Source: an uncultured Geobacter sp. (GTDB lineage: Bacteria > Desulfobacterota > Desulfuromonadia > Geobacterales > CAIOGM01). From it: a stretch of 62,004 nt of DNA. Position numbers and translations under genes: made by a program. Of this stretch, positions 33,694-42,430 are shown one piece after another. Position 1 is the first letter of the stretch. Each line of letters starts with the position of its first letter. The notes beneath the pieces were generated by a model. The model worked only from the letters and a program-made list of their open reading frames with translations. It ran no database searches and was not told where the DNA came from. The DNA lies in assembly GCA_903857795.1 (NCBI GenBank), contig CAIOGM010000090.1, positions 1 to 62,004 on the forward strand, given 5' to 3'.

Positions 33694-34521
33694 TCAGCTC
33701 CTCGATGATAGATAGCCCTGCAGCGCCTGGCGCCACCCTAACGGGGTGAAGCAGGTATCCCGGGTCAGCTTGCCGCAGTCGAGTGTCGAGTAGAGCGGCC
33801 GGGGCGCAGGCCGGTTCAGCTCCGTGGTGGTCATCGGCTTCACGGTGACCGCAACCCCCGCCTCATGAAAGATCGCCCGGGCGAACTCGTTCCAGGAGCA
33901 GAAACCGGCGTTGGCCCCGTGGTAGGTCCCCCGACAGCCGCCGTTGATGAGGGCCGCGATGGCCCGTGACAGCTCCACGGTCCAGGTGGGTGAGCCGATC
34001 TGATCGTCCACCACGGAGAGTTCGCTCCGCTCGATGGCCAGCCGGAGCATGGTCTCCACGAAATTCTTCCCGTGCCGGCCGTAGAGCCACTGGGTCCGGA
34101 CGATGAGATGGTCGGGGTTCAGTCGGGCCTGCTCCTCCCCCAGGAGTTTCGACTGACCATAGACGCTCAACGGCCCGGTGGGATCGTCTTCAAGATAGGG
34201 GCGCCCCTTGCCGCCGTCAAAGACGTAATCGGTGCTGATCTGAACCAGCTTCGCCCCGATATCCGCCGAGCCCCGGGCCAGATTCCCCACCCCGTAACCG
34301 TTTACCGCGCAGGCGAGTCCGCGGTTCGTCTCGCAACCGTCCACATCGGTGTAGGCCGCGGCGTTCACCACTACCTCCGGTTTCAGGGTCACCAGGAGTG
34401 TCCTGACCGATTCAGGGGAGGTGATATCGATCTCCCCGATATCCACCCCCCGGAGTTCACCGGGAAGGAGCGACATCAGATCCCGCCCCAGCATCCCATT
34501 AGCGCCAACCACAAGAATCAT
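33694..34521 (-). CDS. rfbD: dTDP-4-dehydrorhamnose reductase
   Basis: A 275-residue short-chain dehydrogenase that performs the last step of dTDP-L-rhamnose synthesis with NAD(P)H. It has LVVGANGMLGRDL (Rossmann), the NAAAYTDVD motif, STDYVFDG and the catalytic YGQSKLLGE (YxxxK). It follows rfbB by 51 bp. The rhamnose genes rfbA and rfbC are not in this window, so the pathway is split across loci. Confidence 0.95.
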   Translation of the reverse strand: MILVVGANGMLGRDLMSLLPGELRGVDIGEIDITSPESVRTLLVTLKPEVVVNAAAYTDVDGCETNRGLACAVNGYGVGNLARGSADIGAKLVQISTDYVFDGGKGRPYLEDDPTGPLSVYGQSKLLGEEQARLNPDHLIVRTQWLYGRHGKNFVETMLRLAIERSELSVVDDQIGSPTWTVELSRAIAALINGGCRGTYHGANAGFCSWNEFARAIFHEAGVAVTVKPMTTTELNRPAPRPLYSTLDCGKLTRDTCFTPLGWRQALQGYLSSRS

Positions 34522-34572
34522 TTCATCCCTCCGTTGAAGTTACGCCACACGCCGCACGCAGACCGCCACACG

Positions 34573-35646
34573 CTACGCCCGGTTCCCGTACATCCGCTCA
34601 TAATAGTCCCGGTAGGCCCCGGAGGTCACCTTCTCGGTCCACTCCCGGTTCGCCAGGTACCAGTCGATGGTCTCCGCGATCCCCTGTTCAAAGGTGTAGG
34701 AGGGCTCCCATTCCAGCTCCGTCCTGATCCGGGCGGCGTCGATGGCGTAGCGCCGGTCGTGTCCCAGCCGGTCCTTGACATAGGTGATGAGGGAGCGGTT
34801 TTCCCCCGCCCCCCTTCCCAGCCGGGAGTCCAGCAGATCGCAGACGAGATTCACGATGTCGATGTTCTGCCATTCGTTGTTGCCGCCGATGTTGTAGACC
34901 CGGCCCGGCGCCCCTTGGGTGAGAACCCGCTCAACAGCCGAGGCATGATCCCGGACATGGAGCCAGTCGCGGACGTTCTTGCCGTCGCCGTAGACCGGCA
35001 GCGGCTTCTTCCCGATGATGTTGGATATCATGAGAGGAATCAGCTTCTCGGGGAAGTGGTAGGGGCCGTAGTTGTTGGAGCAGCGGGTGTTGAGGGTGGG
35101 GAAGCCGTAGGTCTCGTGATAGGCCCGCAGCAGCAGATCCGCGCCGGCCTTGCTGGCCGAATAGGGGGAGTTGGTGGCCAGGGGGGTCTCTTCGGTAAAG
35201 TAGCCGGTGGCGCCCAGGGAGCCGTAGACCTCGTCGGTGGAGATCTGCAGGAAGCGGAACTGCTCCACCCCCTTCTGCCAGTGACGCCGGGCCTCCTCCA
35301 GGAGGATCTGGGTCCCGAGAACGTTGGTCCGGACAAAGAGCTCCGGCCCCTCGATGGAGCGGTCCACATGGGACTCGGCGGCGAAGTGCACCACTGCGTC
35401 GATCCGCTCCTCGGCAAGCAGTCGCGCCACCAGCGCTCCGTCGCAGATGTCCCCCTTGACAAAGCGGTACCGGGGATTCCCTTCAACCCCCTTCAGATTC
35501 TCCAGGTTTCCCGCATAGGTCAGAAGATCCAGATTGACCACCCGGCAATGGGGGCGAACCGCCATGAAATGATGAATGAAGTTGGAGCCGATGAAGCCGG
35601 CGCCGCCGGTGACCAACAGCGATGCGGGGGTGAAGAGCTCTGCCAT
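34573..35646 (-). CDS. rfbB: dTDP-glucose 4,6-dehydratase
   Basis: A 357-residue extended short-chain dehydrogenase. It has TGGAGFIGSNF, STDEVYG with the catalytic Asp-Glu pair, and YSASKAGAD (YxxxK). It converts dTDP-glucose to the 4-keto-6-deoxy sugar, the second step of dTDP-rhamnose synthesis. ATG 35646 follows AAGGAG and begins the conserved MAELFTPASLLVTGG region. It lies 26 bp after lptD, placing LPS transport and LPS sugar synthesis in one transcript. Confidence 0.96.
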   Translation of the reverse strand: MAELFTPASLLVTGGAGFIGSNFIHHFMAVRPHCRVVNLDLLTYAGNLENLKGVEGNPRYRFVKGDICDGALVARLLAEERIDAVVHFAAESHVDRSIEGPELFVRTNVLGTQILLEEARRHWQKGVEQFRFLQISTDEVYGSLGATGYFTEETPLATNSPYSASKAGADLLLRAYHETYGFPTLNTRCSNNYGPYHFPEKLIPLMISNIIGKKPLPVYGDGKNVRDWLHVRDHASAVERVLTQGAPGRVYNIGGNNEWQNIDIVNLVCDLLDSRLGRGAGENRSLITYVKDRLGHDRRYAIDAARIRTELEWEPSYTFEQGIAETIDWYLANREWTEKVTSGAYRDYYERMYGNRA

Positions 35647-35672
35647 GAGGTACTCCTTGTCCGAGAGTAGAG

Positions 35673-37721
35673 TTAATATGCCTTCGACTTGCCCATCCCC
35701 CCGAGTCCGGCAAGGGTGAAGCTCACCATGAATTGCGTGGCGTTCTGGCGGTTCTGAAGCGAGAGCGTCACCCCCCAGCACTGGTGGCGGTACTCCAGGG
35801 CCACCGTATTCTCAAGAAATCTGCTGTCGGGAACAATATAGCGTCCGGTGTAGTGAACCAGCAGTTGCGGGGTGACATGAATTCCGATGCGCGCCTCAAG
35901 GTAATCCCAGGAACTGGTGGCGTAGTGGTACCCCAGCGCCACCGTATCTGCGGCGTCGTCACGATACTCCGTGGCCAGATCCACCGAAGAGAAGTTCGCA
36001 TCATAGACGTTGAAACGGGCGTCACTCTGCAGGGAGAGATTCTTCACCGGAGCAATCCGGGTTTCCAGCCGCAGGTCGGTAAGATGGCGTGAATCGACAC
36101 CGGAGGTCAGGAGGTCGCGACCGCTCTGCTGAAAATCATACCCCTGGCTCAGCCGGAGATAGAGGAGCTCGCGGTATTCGGAGACGCCGTCGGCGCCCTG
36201 GAACCTGCCGGTCAGGTAATTGGTCAGCGACCAGGTCAGCAGGCTCTGATTGGTCAGCTTGTCGCTGTAATCGAAATAAGAGGGGGGAGTAGTCACGAAT
36301 GCATCGACGAAGAGGTAGGAGAGCTCGGGGATCAGCACATGACGAAGCCGCTGCGCCCCCCCACCGCTCAGATCATAGACCCTGGTAAGGGTGCTCGATG
36401 CCGTGGCGCCGGTGGTCACACTCCCGGGAAAGTTCCCTCCGGTGCCGGCTGCGCCATAGGCGTTGTAGGCCGACTGCCGGTAGCCTCCCCAGAGAGAGAG
36501 ATCCAGAAACGGGGAAGGGGTGGCGTAGTAGGTCAGCAGGGGGGAGATCCGCAGCCTCTGTCCCTGCAGTCCCGTCTCCCGATAGAAATTGGTGAAATCA
36601 GAATCCAGAGAGAAGAAGAGCGGATCCAGGAGCGGCCGTTTGATACCGGTAAACGTTATGGTCGGGAACTGCTGCAGGGTCCCCGTATTGTTGGGCGCGG
36701 TCAGGTCGTAGATGTACTTGAGCTGAGGGGTCAGCGACCAGAACTCGCCATTTTTGGTGAAGAAAAGATTGGTTTCGAGAAGCTGGCGGTTGTAGTCGCC
36801 GGAGACGTCACCAAAATCGCGGAAAAAATCCTGGTCGGTGGCCAATTCCACGGATGACTTGAAGCTCAGAGTGGGAGAGAGATACTCCTGGTGTTTTTCG
36901 AATACCATCCCCCGGAACCGGTCCTGGCTGAGGTCATAGATCATGTAGCCGTTGGCGGAGCCGTTGCCGCTGTTGGGCCGGAGATACCGGTAGTCGGCGC
37001 CGAGCCCCACCCCCCGCTTGGTCTGGAGATCCAGATAGGTGGTCGCCTCCTGACTGGGGCTGATATTTGCGTAATAGGGGAGTTCGATAAAGAACCCCCT
37101 CTTGGAGGAGGCGCCGAAACGGGGAAGGAGAAACCCGGACTCTCGCTCCCGGGAGACCGGGAGGAGCAGGTAGGGGAAATAGAATACCGGGATATCCGCC
37201 ACCGAAAAGACGACATGTTTTCCCGAAGCATACTTCTCCCCGATGGAGATATCCGCCGCGCTGAAGCGCCAGGATGGGGGATCGGCCTCACACATGGTAA
37301 GCGATCCCCTGCTCACCGAATACTGTTTCTCACCGCTCTTCTCGATCTCATCCCCTTTAACCCGCAGCCCCCCCGGTTTTACTTCAAGGAAGGCATGAGT
37401 GATGGAGCCTCTCTGGGTCGCCAGGTTGAGATTGACCCGCTCTCCGTGGAGGGTCTCCCCCTTCCGCTCCACAATCACATGTCCCTGGGCCACGGCGGTC
37501 TCTTCGATCCGGTCCAGAGAGACGGTATCGGCATGAAGAGTCGTGCCGTCGCGGATGATCCGGACGTTTCCGGTGGCGGTGATGCTGTCGCCATCCCCCT
37601 CACTGGTCACCTGGTCGGCGGTTATGTCAATGGGGAGCTCCTCACCCGTGACAACGACCGGAAGCAGAAAGAGCAGGCAGAGGGTGATGAGGTAGGTCAG
37701 GCGCATGGCAGAGAGACTCAT
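35673..37721 (-). CDS. lptD: LPS-assembly outer-membrane protein LptD
   Basis: A 682-residue outer-membrane beta-barrel protein. After a signal peptide (YLITLCLLFLLPVVVTG), residues about 30-140 are an OstA/LptA-like beta-taco domain that receives LPS. The rest is the OstA_C barrel (YFPYLLLPVSRERESGFLLP is typical). Cysteines are few: MCEADP and HQCWG, so the disulfide pattern may differ from E. coli LptD, and E. coli's four-cysteine arrangement is not kept. The start ATG 37721 overlaps the folC stop; ATG 37706 is possible. Confidence 0.93.
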   Translation of the reverse strand: MSLSAMRLTYLITLCLLFLLPVVVTGEELPIDITADQVTSEGDGDSITATGNVRIIRDGTTLHADTVSLDRIEETAVAQGHVIVERKGETLHGERVNLNLATQRGSITHAFLEVKPGGLRVKGDEIEKSGEKQYSVSRGSLTMCEADPPSWRFSAADISIGEKYASGKHVVFSVADIPVFYFPYLLLPVSRERESGFLLPRFGASSKRGFFIELPYYANISPSQEATTYLDLQTKRGVGLGADYRYLRPNSGNGSANGYMIYDLSQDRFRGMVFEKHQEYLSPTLSFKSSVELATDQDFFRDFGDVSGDYNRQLLETNLFFTKNGEFWSLTPQLKYIYDLTAPNNTGTLQQFPTITFTGIKRPLLDPLFFSLDSDFTNFYRETGLQGQRLRISPLLTYYATPSPFLDLSLWGGYRQSAYNAYGAAGTGGNFPGSVTTGATASSTLTRVYDLSGGGAQRLRHVLIPELSYLFVDAFVTTPPSYFDYSDKLTNQSLLTWSLTNYLTGRFQGADGVSEYRELLYLRLSQGYDFQQSGRDLLTSGVDSRHLTDLRLETRIAPVKNLSLQSDARFNVYDANFSSVDLATEYRDDAADTVALGYHYATSSWDYLEARIGIHVTPQLLVHYTGRYIVPDSRFLENTVALEYRHQCWGVTLSLQNRQNATQFMVSFTLAGLGGMGKSKAY

Positions 37722-38992
37722 CCCTGGAACGGGTGGCTTGGCTGGTTGGTGAGGAGGCCGCGCGCCTCGCCCACGAGGTAGAGGGAGCCGGTGACGAGAA
37801 TGAGATCATCGGTTGCGGCCCGGCTGGAGGCCAAGGTCAGCCCCTCCCCGACAGTTCCGGCGGCGCTGGCCCGGGCGCCGCGGCCAGAGCAGTAGAGCGC
37901 CAGCGCTGCGGCCGATGTCGCCTGAGGGAGGTCGATGCCGACGGTCAGCACCTCATGGGCCAGGGGGAGGAGCGGTCCGAGCACTCCGTCCCGGTCCTTG
38001 TCGGCCATCAATCCGACCACCAGGAAGAGCCGCGCTCGGGGGATCACCGCCAGAGAGGTCAGCAGCGCGGCGACTCCGGCGGGGTTGTGGGCGCCGTCCA
38101 GCAGCAGGCGCGGCGGCCCGGGAAAGAGCTCCATCCGTCCCGGCCAGGAGGCGTTCCCGATGCCGCTCACAAGCGCAGCCGGCGCCAGGGGGAACCGCTG
38201 TTGGGAAAGAAGTTCGGCCGCAGCCAGGGCGCAGGCGGCGTTGTCCCGCTGATAGTCGCCGGGGATCCCGGGGATGAGGCCGGTCAGGGAGCAGTTGAGA
38301 CCGTGGTAGGCGAGGCCGTCCGGCCGCCACTCCCCCCGGAACTCCCTGCCACAGAGGAAGAGCGGCGCACCGAAGGAGGCGGCGCGCGCCGCGATCACCC
38401 CCAGAGCTTCCACCTCCTGGCCGGAGCAGACCACCGGAGCGGAGTCGGTGATGATTCCCCCCTTTTCAGCGGCGATCTCAGCGACACTCTCCCCCAGATA
38501 CCGGCAGTGATCCAGGCTCACCGGGGTAATCACCGAGAGGAGGCCGGGAACGACGTTGGTGGCGTCCAGGCGGCCCCCCAACCCCACCTCCAGGATCGCC
38601 AGATCCACCCGTTCCCGGGCGAAGTAGAGAAAGGCCAGGGCGGTAGTCAACTCGAAGAAGGTCGCCTTAACAGGTGCCGCCTCCAGCACCCGTTCCGCAA
38701 GGGGAAGGAGCTCCTCCTCGGAGATCTCTCGGCCGTTGATCCGGAAGCGCTCGGTATAGCTGATGAGGTGTGGGGAGGTGAAGAGGGCGGTCCGGTACCC
38801 CCCCTCCTGCAGGATCGAAGCAAGAAACGCGGATGTGGAGCCCTTGCCGTTGGTGCCGGCCACATGGACAATGGGGAACTGGCGCTCGGGATGGTGCAGA
38901 CGTTGGAGGATCAGCCGGATGGTCTCCAGGCCCGGCCGGATACCGAACCGTCCCCGGGCGAAGAGACCATCTCGTAGCTCGCTGTAGGTCAT
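37718..38992 (-). CDS. folC: Dihydrofolate/folylpolyglutamate synthase
   Basis: A 424-residue Mur-ligase-type enzyme. It has HVAGTNGKGSTSAFLASIL (P-loop), FTSPHL and the C-terminal LDGAHNPAG. It adds glutamate to dihydropteroate and then to folates. It starts 8 bp after accD and overlaps lptD by 4 bp. The accD-folC order is common in many proteobacteria. The C-terminal LTNQPSHPFQG is short and not conserved. Confidence 0.96.
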   Translation of the reverse strand: MTYSELRDGLFARGRFGIRPGLETIRLILQRLHHPERQFPIVHVAGTNGKGSTSAFLASILQEGGYRTALFTSPHLISYTERFRINGREISEEELLPLAERVLEAAPVKATFFELTTALAFLYFARERVDLAILEVGLGGRLDATNVVPGLLSVITPVSLDHCRYLGESVAEIAAEKGGIITDSAPVVCSGQEVEALGVIAARAASFGAPLFLCGREFRGEWRPDGLAYHGLNCSLTGLIPGIPGDYQRDNAACALAAAELLSQQRFPLAPAALVSGIGNASWPGRMELFPGPPRLLLDGAHNPAGVAALLTSLAVIPRARLFLVVGLMADKDRDGVLGPLLPLAHEVLTVGIDLPQATSAAALALYCSGRGARASAAGTVGEGLTLASSRAATDDLILVTGSLYLVGEARGLLTNQPSHPFQG

Positions 38993-39000
38993 GAAGGGGA

Positions 39001-39846
39001 CTAACGGTGCAGGATGGCGAGGAGCCGGGCAAGAGTCGGGCGCATCACTTTCCGGTTGACGATCAGGTCCACCATGCCGTGCTCCAGGAGATATTCGGCC
39101 CGCTGGAACCCTTCCGGAAGCTTCTGGCGGATGGTCTGCTCGATCACCCGGGGACCGGCAAAACCGATGAGCGCCTTTGGTTCGGCGATGTTGACATCAC
39201 CGAGCATGGCGAAACTGGCGGTCACCCCGCCGGTGGTGGGATCGGTGAGGACCGAGATGAAGGGAAGCCCCTGCTCTCTCATGACCGCCAGGGCCGCGGA
39301 GGTCTTGGCCATCTGCATGAGGGAGAGAATACTCTCCTGCATCCGGGCGCCGCCTGAGGCGGAGAAGATGATGAAGGGGCTCCGGCCGGTGACGGCCCGC
39401 TCGATGCCGCGGGTGATCTTCTCCCCCACCACGCTCCCCATGCTCCCCCCCATGAAGGAGAAGTCAAAGACGGCCACCTGGAGCGGCATCCCTTCCAGCA
39501 GGGCCGAACCGCAGATTATGGCGTCCTTTGCTCCCCCTTTCTTGAGCGCCCCCTCGATCCGGTCGGCGTAGCTCTTGGTGTCCTTGAATTCCAGGACATC
39601 AACCGAGATCATGTTGGCGTCATGCTCCACGAAGCTCTCCTCATCGAAGAGCAGCTCCAGGCGCCTGCGGGCGCTGACCCGGAAATGGAAATCGCACGAG
39701 GGACAGACATTAAAATTCTTTTCCAGGTCGCCCGAATAGATGTTTTCGTTACAGCTCTGACACTTGATCCAGAGCCCCTCGGGGGCCTTGGACCGTTTCT
39801 CCTCGGACTGCGCCATGGGCGCCCTGCCTCTGCTGAACCATCCCAT
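39001..39846 (-). CDS. accD: Acetyl-CoA carboxylase carboxyltransferase beta
   Basis: A 281-residue carboxyltransferase beta subunit. An N-terminal zinc ribbon has [11 protein letters not shown] and VCPSCDFHF. The crotonase-fold core includes [17 protein letters not shown] and SGGARMQES. With AccA it transfers carboxyl from biotin to acetyl-CoA in fatty acid synthesis. AGGAG lies 8 nt before the ATG, at the edge of a heptamer repeat array that fills most of the 175-bp gap to trpA. It is 8 bp from folC. Confidence 0.97.
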   Translation of the reverse strand: MGWFSRGRAPMAQSEEKRSKAPEGLWIKCQSCNENIYSGDLEKNFNVCPSCDFHFRVSARRRLELLFDEESFVEHDANMISVDVLEFKDTKSYADRIEGALKKGGAKDAIICGSALLEGMPLQVAVFDFSFMGGSMGSVVGEKITRGIERAVTGRSPFIIFSASGGARMQESILSLMQMAKTSAALAVMREQGLPFISVLTDPTTGGVTASFAMLGDVNIAEPKALIGFAGPRVIEQTIRQKLPEGFQRAEYLLEHGMVDLIVNRKVMRPTLARLLAILHR

Positions 39847-39857
39847 ATGGACTCCTA

Positions 39858-39955
39858 GGTTCTGTGTTCTATGTTCAAGGTTCTATGTTCTACGTTCAAG
39901 GTTCTGGGTTCGAGGTTCAAGGTTCAAGGTTCTGTGTTCTATGTTAAGAGTTCTG
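39858..39955 (+). repeat. Heptanucleotide array C, 14 units
   Basis: Fourteen consecutive 7-bp units (GGTTCTG, TGTTCTA, TGTTCAA, GGTTCTA, CGTTCAA and related) of the family seen near tsaD. The orientation relative to the downstream minus-strand gene is the same as at tsaD, and it ends 12 bp from the accD start codon. Here a Shine-Dalgarno is present. Confidence 0.95.
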
Positions 39956-40021
39956 GGTTTTCTGTTTTCCGATTTTTTTTGTGCGGAGAGCCTGGACATT
40001 TACCAGAAAAACGGTGCGATG

Positions 40022-40840
40022 TCAATCGCCGTCCGGGTTTGGGGGAGAGTGACGGAGCGCATCTTTGAGAGCGCCCACCAGGGCGGCAACCCCTTCTTTC
40101 AGCTCGCGCCCCTGATGCTTCTCGAAGAGCGCCACCAGGGCGCTCCCCACCACCACCCCGTCGGCGATGGTCCCCATCCGTCCCGCCTGTTCCGGGGTGG
40201 AGATCCCGAAGCCGACGGCCACCGGCAGCTCGGTCCGCTCCCTGATCCGGCTTACAGCCCCGGCAACCGATGTGGAGAGCTCCTGCCGGACCCCGGTCAC
40301 GCCGGTCACGGAGACATAGTAAAGGAAGCCGCTCCCCTGTCTGCTGACCAGGTCGATACGCCGGTCGTCGGAGGTCGGCGTCAGGAGTGAGATCAGGTCG
40401 ATGCCGCTTTTTTTCAGGAATCCCCGCAACTCGGATGACTCTTCCGGCGGCAGGTCGACGATGAGCAGGCCGTCCACACCGGCGGCTGCGGCGTCCACGG
40501 CAAACCGCTCCAGGCCGTAAGCGAGCACCGGGTTGTAATACCCCATGAGGAGGATCGGCAGCTGACTGGTCACCCGGACCCTCTTCACGCAGTCGAGGAT
40601 TCCGGCGAGGGTGGTTCCCGAGGCGAGCGCCCGCTCCGAAGCCCGCTGGATGGTCGGCCCATCGGCCATGGGGTCGGAAAAAGGGACCCCCAACTCGATG
40701 ATGTCGGCCCCCGCCGACTCCAGGACGGCGATGAGCTCCTCGGTGGTCGCCAGATCCGGATCGCCGGCCGTAATGAAGGTCACCAGCCCCTTTTCTCCCC
40801 GGTTACGGAGATCACTGAATCGCTCCCCTATTCTGCTCAT
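40022..40840 (-). CDS. trpA: Tryptophan synthase alpha subunit
   Basis: A 272-residue TIM barrel. It has [12 protein letters not shown], the catalytic Glu in [18 protein letters not shown], and catalytic Asp in [18 protein letters not shown] is near the C-terminus. It cleaves indole-3-glycerol phosphate and passes indole to TrpB. trpB is not visible upstream; instead decayed genes lie there, so trpA has either been separated from the rest of trp or the break lies in the scar region. It is the first gene of the accD-folC-lptD run. Confidence 0.96.
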   Translation of the reverse strand: MSRIGERFSDLRNRGEKGLVTFITAGDPDLATTEELIAVLESAGADIIELGVPFSDPMADGPTIQRASERALASGTTLAGILDCVKRVRVTSQLPILLMGYYNPVLAYGLERFAVDAAAAGVDGLLIVDLPPEESSELRGFLKKSGIDLISLLTPTSDDRRIDLVSRQGSGFLYYVSVTGVTGVRQELSTSVAGAVSRIRERTELPVAVGFGISTPEQAGRMGTIADGVVVGSALVALFEKHQGRELKEGVAALVGALKDALRHSPPNPDGD

Positions 40841-41171
40841 GGCGCTGCTCTCCTTCTCTCATGGAATCATTGCATGAATACGTTATTTCTCCTGCAGAGA
40901 CAAGAACTTTTCCACTCCCTCCTCTACGTCAGCTCATGGCCAGAACCTCCCTCACCGGCGAAACCGTCAGGGTGGCCGCTGCCTGAAAACTCCTCATGAT
41001 GGTGACGGATGATTTACCATATCCGCAAAATTCCCATTTTTCACTCCTTTTTAGCGACTTCAGGACATTTAGTTTTTCATTTTTAGACTCATTTTTGCCG
41101 TTGAAAATAAGGATCTAAGAACCAGATCGGCCATTTTTGTGGTGATTATCACGATAGTTTAGGCTGTTGGC
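40841..41171. other. Decayed intergenic region upstream of trpA
   Basis: It is AT-rich between 41000 and 41170 and contains the HD-GYP fragment described separately. A minus-strand AAGGAG-ATG at 41037 opens only a seven-codon frame (MGILRIW) before a stop. The trpA promoter should lie here, but no convincing -35/-10 pair was picked out. Confidence 0.45.
40924..41013 (-). pseudogene. HD-GYP domain fragment
   Basis: The minus-strand frame reads IIRHHHEEFSGSGHPDGFAG and ends at TAG. The HD-GYP signature of cyclic-di-GMP phosphodiesterases is HHHExxDGxGYPxGL, so HHHEE, GSG and PDG fit while the Asp and Tyr have changed. About 30 residues of a domain of about 170 remain. Confidence 0.6.
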
Positions 41172-41438
41172 TTGGTCCGACCCCACCACCTTATCCTATC
41201 AAACCGGAAGATAATGCAAAAGACGCAGGAAATAGCTGAAGTCAGGCAGGAGGCCGGCGAGAAAATAGCTGAAGCTGAGCGTGAAGCGGGCATAGAAAGG
41301 CGGAAAGCAACTGAGGCCGAGCGGGAGGCAGGTGAGGCCAGGAAAAGAGTAGTGCGCAACTTTAAAACAGCGGGTGTTGAGATAACGATTATCATGCAAG
41401 CGACCGGTTTGAGCCGGGAAGAGGTTGATGATATTTGA
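41172..41438 (+). pseudogene. C-terminal fragment of Rpn/PD-(D/E)XK nuclease-like protein
   Basis: The frame is rich in Glu, Ala and Lys or Arg (AEREAGEARKR), a predicted coiled coil, and ends with ITIIMQATGLSREEVDDI. This ending is typical of Rpn-type transposase-related nucleases, whose last helices read ...i..iTGLs.eeI..l. The nuclease core is absent, so this is a remnant. A start at 41213 would give 75 residues, but there is no ribosome binding site. Confidence 0.55.
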
Positions 41439-41449
41439 TTGGAATTACG

Positions 41450-41554
41450 GATCTCGCCTTCACAGATCCGCTCGGCCACCGTCGCCATGAGATTGGAATG
41501 AGGTATAGTGTCGAAGTACTTGCAAAGATCGGCGTCGATGACTTCGGTATACCC
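41450..41554 (-). pseudogene. Group II intron reverse transcriptase fragment
   Basis: Directly after a TAA, the minus strand reads GYTEVIDADLCKYFDTIPHS, then NLMATVAERICEGEIR. This is the hallmark RT motif of group II intron maturases (EvDaDl..yFDtIpH..Lm..v..Ri). About 35 residues of an enzyme of about 450 survive; the frame then runs antisense into the Rpn fragment. Confidence 0.75.
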
Positions 41555-41613
41555 TTAAGGCCTTTTCCAACAAACCGACACCGCCCAGAAACAGCCGGTC
41601 AGCGGTTGGCTTG

Positions 41614-41730
41614 CTATTCAAGAGAAAGAACTAATCGCTTACCAAGAGCCGCCGCGACCTTATCCAGTTGACGAAGAGACGGCCAATGTTTCGGATTCTC
41701 CAAGCGGGAAACCGCAGGCCATGTAAGCTT
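41614..41730 (-). pseudogene. HigA-type antitoxin C-terminal fragment
   Basis: The minus strand encodes KLTWPAVSRLENPKHWPSLR followed by QLDKVAAALGKRLVLSLE and a stop. This is the C-terminal half of an XRE antitoxin of the HigA class. Its N-terminus is gone; the fragment is fused out of frame to the 3' end of the toxin gene next to it. Confidence 0.7.
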
Positions 41731-42025
41731 TATCGTGGGGACCAAGGGCAATAAACTTTATGGTGTCGTCAAGGCAGTCAGGACAATCTGCACAGAGAAC
41801 AATGGCATCGTCCCCCTTCTTTCGGCAAGTTGCGCAGTAAAGAAAAATAATCAGGAAATTGCGTTTGACGGGGCAACTGTAGAAACCACGAAAGTTTACT
41901 TTGAGCGGTTCACCCAGAGTCACAGGGTTTTCGCAGATCATATTCACTTTTTTTTGAACAGCTTCTTTTATTGAACTATGTATTTTTAGAGAAGCGGCAA
42001 AATCATCACTAAAAACAAGATTCAT
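41660..42025 (-). CDS. RelE/ParE-family toxin with altered C-terminus
   Basis: A 121-residue protein. The N-terminal 100 residues fit a RelE/ParE-type toxin: MNLVFSDDFAASLK, a basic strand VNFRGFYSCPVKRNFLIIFLY (given here as part of the core), and TIKFIALGPHDKAY near the normal end. The remaining 20 residues come from the HigA fragment read in another frame, so the toxin's own stop was lost by deletion. A run of cysteines (CATC, CADCPDC) is unusual for the family and could bind metal. It overlaps the antitoxin stop by 4 bp. Confidence 0.75.
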   Translation of the reverse strand: MNLVFSDDFAASLKIHSSIKEAVQKKVNMICENPVTLGEPLKVNFRGFYSCPVKRNFLIIFLYCATCRKKGDDAIVLCADCPDCLDDTIKFIALGPHDKAYMACGFPLGESETLAVSSSTG

Positions 42026-42276
42026 TTAAAGACCTCATCATAACTGAGCCAACTGACTGTGCCTGCCTTAACTCGCTCAATTGTGCTTAAAAGAGAATCA
42101 GAAAAATCAGGGTCAGCCAGAATTGTTTCAGTAGGGTCATTCTCTTTAACCCGCTTCAGCTTTAAAGCGAATTGGGTAAACACTTCGGAAACCGTTGTTC
42201 TTTGGGTTTCAGCATATTCCTTAATAAAGTCAATTAAGTCGGCGTCAAGAGTAAGATTGATTCTAGATTTTTGCAT
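42022..42276 (-). CDS. Ribbon-helix-helix antitoxin
   Basis: An 84-residue protein that begins KSRINLTLDADLIDFIKEYA, a ribbon-helix-helix DNA-binding strand and first helix, followed by TTVSEVFTQFALKLK. The C-terminal half would wrap the toxin. It precedes the toxin gene with a 4-bp overlap, the usual antitoxin-first order. AGGAGGTGA precedes the ATG, a near-perfect ribosome binding site. Its promoter spacer holds a palindrome, as expected for autorepression. Confidence 0.85.
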   Translation of the reverse strand: MQKSRINLTLDADLIDFIKEYAETQRTTVSEVFTQFALKLKRVKENDPTETILADPDFSDSLLSTIERVKAGTVSWLSYDEVFK

Positions 42277-42296
42277 GGCTCACCTCCTGGATGTCA

Positions 42297-42325
42297 TGTT
42301 ATGCGCATATCATGCGCCTTGTCAA
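42297..42325 (-). promoter_or_regulatory. Toxin-antitoxin promoter and operator
   Basis: On the minus strand, -35 TTGACA (42320-42325) and a weak -10 ATAACA (42297-42302) are 17 bp apart. The spacer contains the inverted repeat GCGCAT-ATC-ATGCGC (42303-42317, plus strand), placed so that a bound ribbon-helix-helix dimer would block polymerase. Confidence 0.7.
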
Positions 42326-42430
42326 GACAGTAAACCACGACCGGAGAAATATTCAACCAATGAGCAGTTATTCTTCGACCCTGGCCCTGGCCCACGGCGC
42401 AGTACCCGGTGGGTGAACCATCTCAGCCGA

